From assembly GCA_024160085.1 (NCBI GenBank), contig JAMDYG010000001.1, positions 1,302,001-1,366,000 of the forward strand: a DNA stretch of 64,000 nucleotides, in the 5' to 3' direction. Source of the stretch: Serratia symbiotica (lineage in GTDB: Bacteria; Pseudomonadota; Gammaproteobacteria; Enterobacterales; Enterobacteriaceae). Under the pieces are notes generated by a model. That model saw nothing but the letters and a program-made list of their open reading frames with translations. It was not told where the DNA came from and ran no database searches. The translations under genes were made by a program, and so were the position numbers. Shown here piece by piece: positions 62,088 to 64,000 of the stretch. Every line of letters starts with the position of its first letter. The first letter of the stretch is position 1.

Positions 62088-64000
62088 TTAGGCATTGAGC
62101 GCTTTGCTGATCTTTTCGTACAGATCTCCCGATATATTTTCCAATCCTTTCAACTGCTCCAGCGCTTGTCGCATCAATGCCTGGCGGCCCGTATCATAGC
62201 GTTTCAGGCGAATTAACGGGGTTCGATCAGCCGCGCAGCGATCTGCGGGTTGCGCTGGTTAAGATCGCTAAGGATTTCCACCAGGAACTGATAGCCACTG
62301 CCATCGGCAGCATGAAATGCCGCCGGGTTGCCGGAGGCGAAGCCGCCGATCAGCGAATGGGTGCGGTTTGGATTGTTCAGGCTGAACGAACGGTGTTGCA
62401 GCAAGCCGCGCACTTTGTTCAATACGTCCGCCGCTGGGCTGCTGCCTTGCAGCACAAACCATTTGTCCATCACTAGCCCATCCATTGTGCCAACGTTCGT
62501 CGAACGCTGCCAGCAACGCGTCACGGCATGGTAACTGCGCGGCCACTGCCTCAGCCAAAGCCGCTAGCAAGTCGGTCATATTATCGGCCTGATAATACTG
62601 TTCGCTCACCCGCTTGTCAGCCAGCGCCATATCCTCTCCGAAAGCTAGATAGCCCAGGCATACGTTGCGTAGGAGGGTGCGCTTAGCGATATCGCTATGC
62701 TCAACGCGGTAACTGTCTGTCTTGTTGGCGTGATAAACCGCTAACCATTCATTAGCCATTTCCTCCGCCAAGCAGCGGACAATCGTTTCATGCACTGCTA
62801 AGATCGCTTCTGGATCAATAGTGGCGAACAGTTCTCCCATCTCATTTTCGGATGGGAAAGTCAGGATTTACGCCGCCAGCGCCGGGTCTAGTTGTTCATC
62901 TAGCAATAGCGCGCGAAACGCATAGACGACATGCAGCGGCAACGTAAATGGTTGCTGCTGCTGATGCTTGACCACGTTAAGCTTGATATAGGTGGCCAAC
63001 AGGCTCTGCGCAGCATCCCAACGGGCAAATTCATTACGCGCATGTTGCATCAGGAAGGCTAGTTGCTGATCGCTGTACGGATAGTCCAACTTAACTGGAG
63101 CAGAGAACTCGCGCAACAATGAGGGTACCGGCTGGTGCGCCACGCCATCGAATACGAAGGTATGCTCCGCGTCAGTCAGGTTTAGCAGGTTATTGATTGG
63201 TGAACCGTCTTTTTGCAGCACAATGACGCCGCCTTCGCTGTCGTACAGTTCAATATCTAGCGGAATATGCAACGGCAGTTTTTCTGGCTGCTCAGCGGTT
63301 GGCGTGGTTTTCTGGCTGATGTGCAGGCGATATTGCTGATTTTCAGTGTCATAGTCATCGTGTATTGTCAGTAGCGGGGTGCCAAACTGGCTATACTAAT
63401 GGCGGAACAGCGACAGATCGACATTGGAAGCATCTTCCATCGCCTGCACAAAATCATCATAGGTAGCGGCGCTGCCATCTATCATGACGCTCGAAATAAA
63501 GACGTATTCCTTTCTGGAAGTTCACCTCGCCTAGCAAGGTATGCAGCATGCGGATCATTTCAGCCCCTTTCTGGTACACCGTTAAGGTATAGAAGTTGTT
63601 CATTTCGATCACTTTATCCGGACGGATGGCGTGCGCCATTGGGCTAGCGTCTTTGGCAAACTTGTGCACCACGCATCACACACACATTGCTAATGCGATT
63701 AACCGCATGAGAGCCCATATCAGAGCTGAACCCCTGATCGCGAAATACCGTCAATCCCTCTTTCAGGCTGAATTGGAACCAGTCGCGGCAAGTCACGCGG
63801 TTGCCCGTCCAGTTATAGAAATAATATTCGTGGCCAATCACCGCTTCAATGTTCAAGTAGTCCGCCGTATTGGTTGCGGTTTCCGCCTTTGCCAGTACAT
63901 ATTTAGCGTTAAAGATATTTAACCCTTTATTCTCCATCGCCCCCATATTGAAGAAATCCACCGCCACGATCATGTAAATGTCGAGATCGTATTCCAGACC
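62088..64000 (-). pseudogene. pepN: Aminopeptidase N, frameshifted (runs off right edge)
   Basis: PepN is the major M1-family metallo-aminopeptidase (about 870 residues). The GAMEN motif is present ([20 protein letters not shown]). The zinc motif that should read HEYFHNW is HEYYFYNW, with one extra codon and the second His changed to Tyr. Downstream text NFYTLTVYQKGAEMIRMLHT, then FSAPVKLDYPYSDQQLAFLM, RNEFARWDAAQSLLATYIKL and EDMALADKRVSEQYYQADNM continues over at least five frames (breaks near 63650, 63480, 63290, 62850 and 62520-62215). It ends GDLYEKISKALNA at 62088. The N-terminus lies outside. Confidence 0.95.

Noticed and set aside
1-64000. CRISPR array
   Set aside because: No set of regularly spaced direct repeats with unique spacers is seen; the tandem repeats found (alaA, yfcG, 43893) have no spacers.

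Overview
The window is a roughly 50 percent GC enterobacterial chromosome in heavy decay. Gene content, gene order and protein likeness (OmpA, AckA, Pta, PurF, AccD, TruA) point to Serratia, and the very high share of broken genes beside a few intact housekeeping genes fits an insect-associated Serratia such as Serratia symbiotica. That species call is inferred from remembered family sequences; no search was run.

Layout. (1) 1-11180 follows the E. coli order ompA-sulA-sxy-yccS-yccF-helD-mgsA-yccT-[IS256 and IS2-like relics]-yccU-hspQ-rlmI-(acyP)-tusE-tRNA-Ser(TGA). The visible part of ompA, hspQ, tusE and the tRNA look intact; the rest are pseudogenes. (2) 11280-14103 is a graveyard of broken IS1, IS3 and IS66 sequence at a synteny breakpoint. 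(3) 14150-21003 is a dead nuo (NADH dehydrogenase I) operon: nuoM, G, F, E, CD, B and A are all broken, and nuoG is joined to nuoM by a deletion that removed nuoH-nuoL. (4) 21665-43092 keeps the E. coli 51-52 minute order: lrhA, alaA, yfbR and yfbV (broken); ackA-pta (intact); yfcD, a transketolase-like relic and yfcG (broken); folX, ubiX, purF and cvpA (intact); dedD (broken); folC and accD (intact); dedA (broken); truA (intact); usg and pdxB (broken). (5) 43946-45952 has a broken DMT transporter and an intact apbE. (6) 46350-53124 is tRNA-Asn with a tandem, decayed integrative island: two P4-type integrase pseudogenes, a duplicated tRNA-end att core, an IS903-type copy plus a fragment, and the ruin of one very large NACHT/STAND-like protein with a possible nuclease-like C-terminus. 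(7) 53305-64000 is pqiC-pqiB-pqiA-uup-rlmL-ycbX-zapC-pyrD-pepN, in reversed orientation relative to the ompA block when compared with E. coli. Only zapC is intact.

Working together. What survives makes core products: acetate/acetyl-P metabolism (ackA-pta), the committed purine step (purF, with a recognisable PurR operator upstream of cvpA), folate polyglutamation (folC), malonyl-CoA (accD), the UbiX flavin cofactor, tRNA modification (truA, tusE) and division (zapC). What is lost is respiration through complex I, pyrimidine (pyrD) and PLP (pdxB) synthesis steps, SOS division inhibition (sulA), regulation (lrhA), competence (sxy), rRNA methylation (rlmI, rlmL) and mobile defence. Lesions span single nonsense codons (yfbV), small indels (yfbR), a 115-bp tandem duplication (alaA) and large fusion deletions (nuo, pqiB, rlmL). 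Every recognisable transposase is itself broken.
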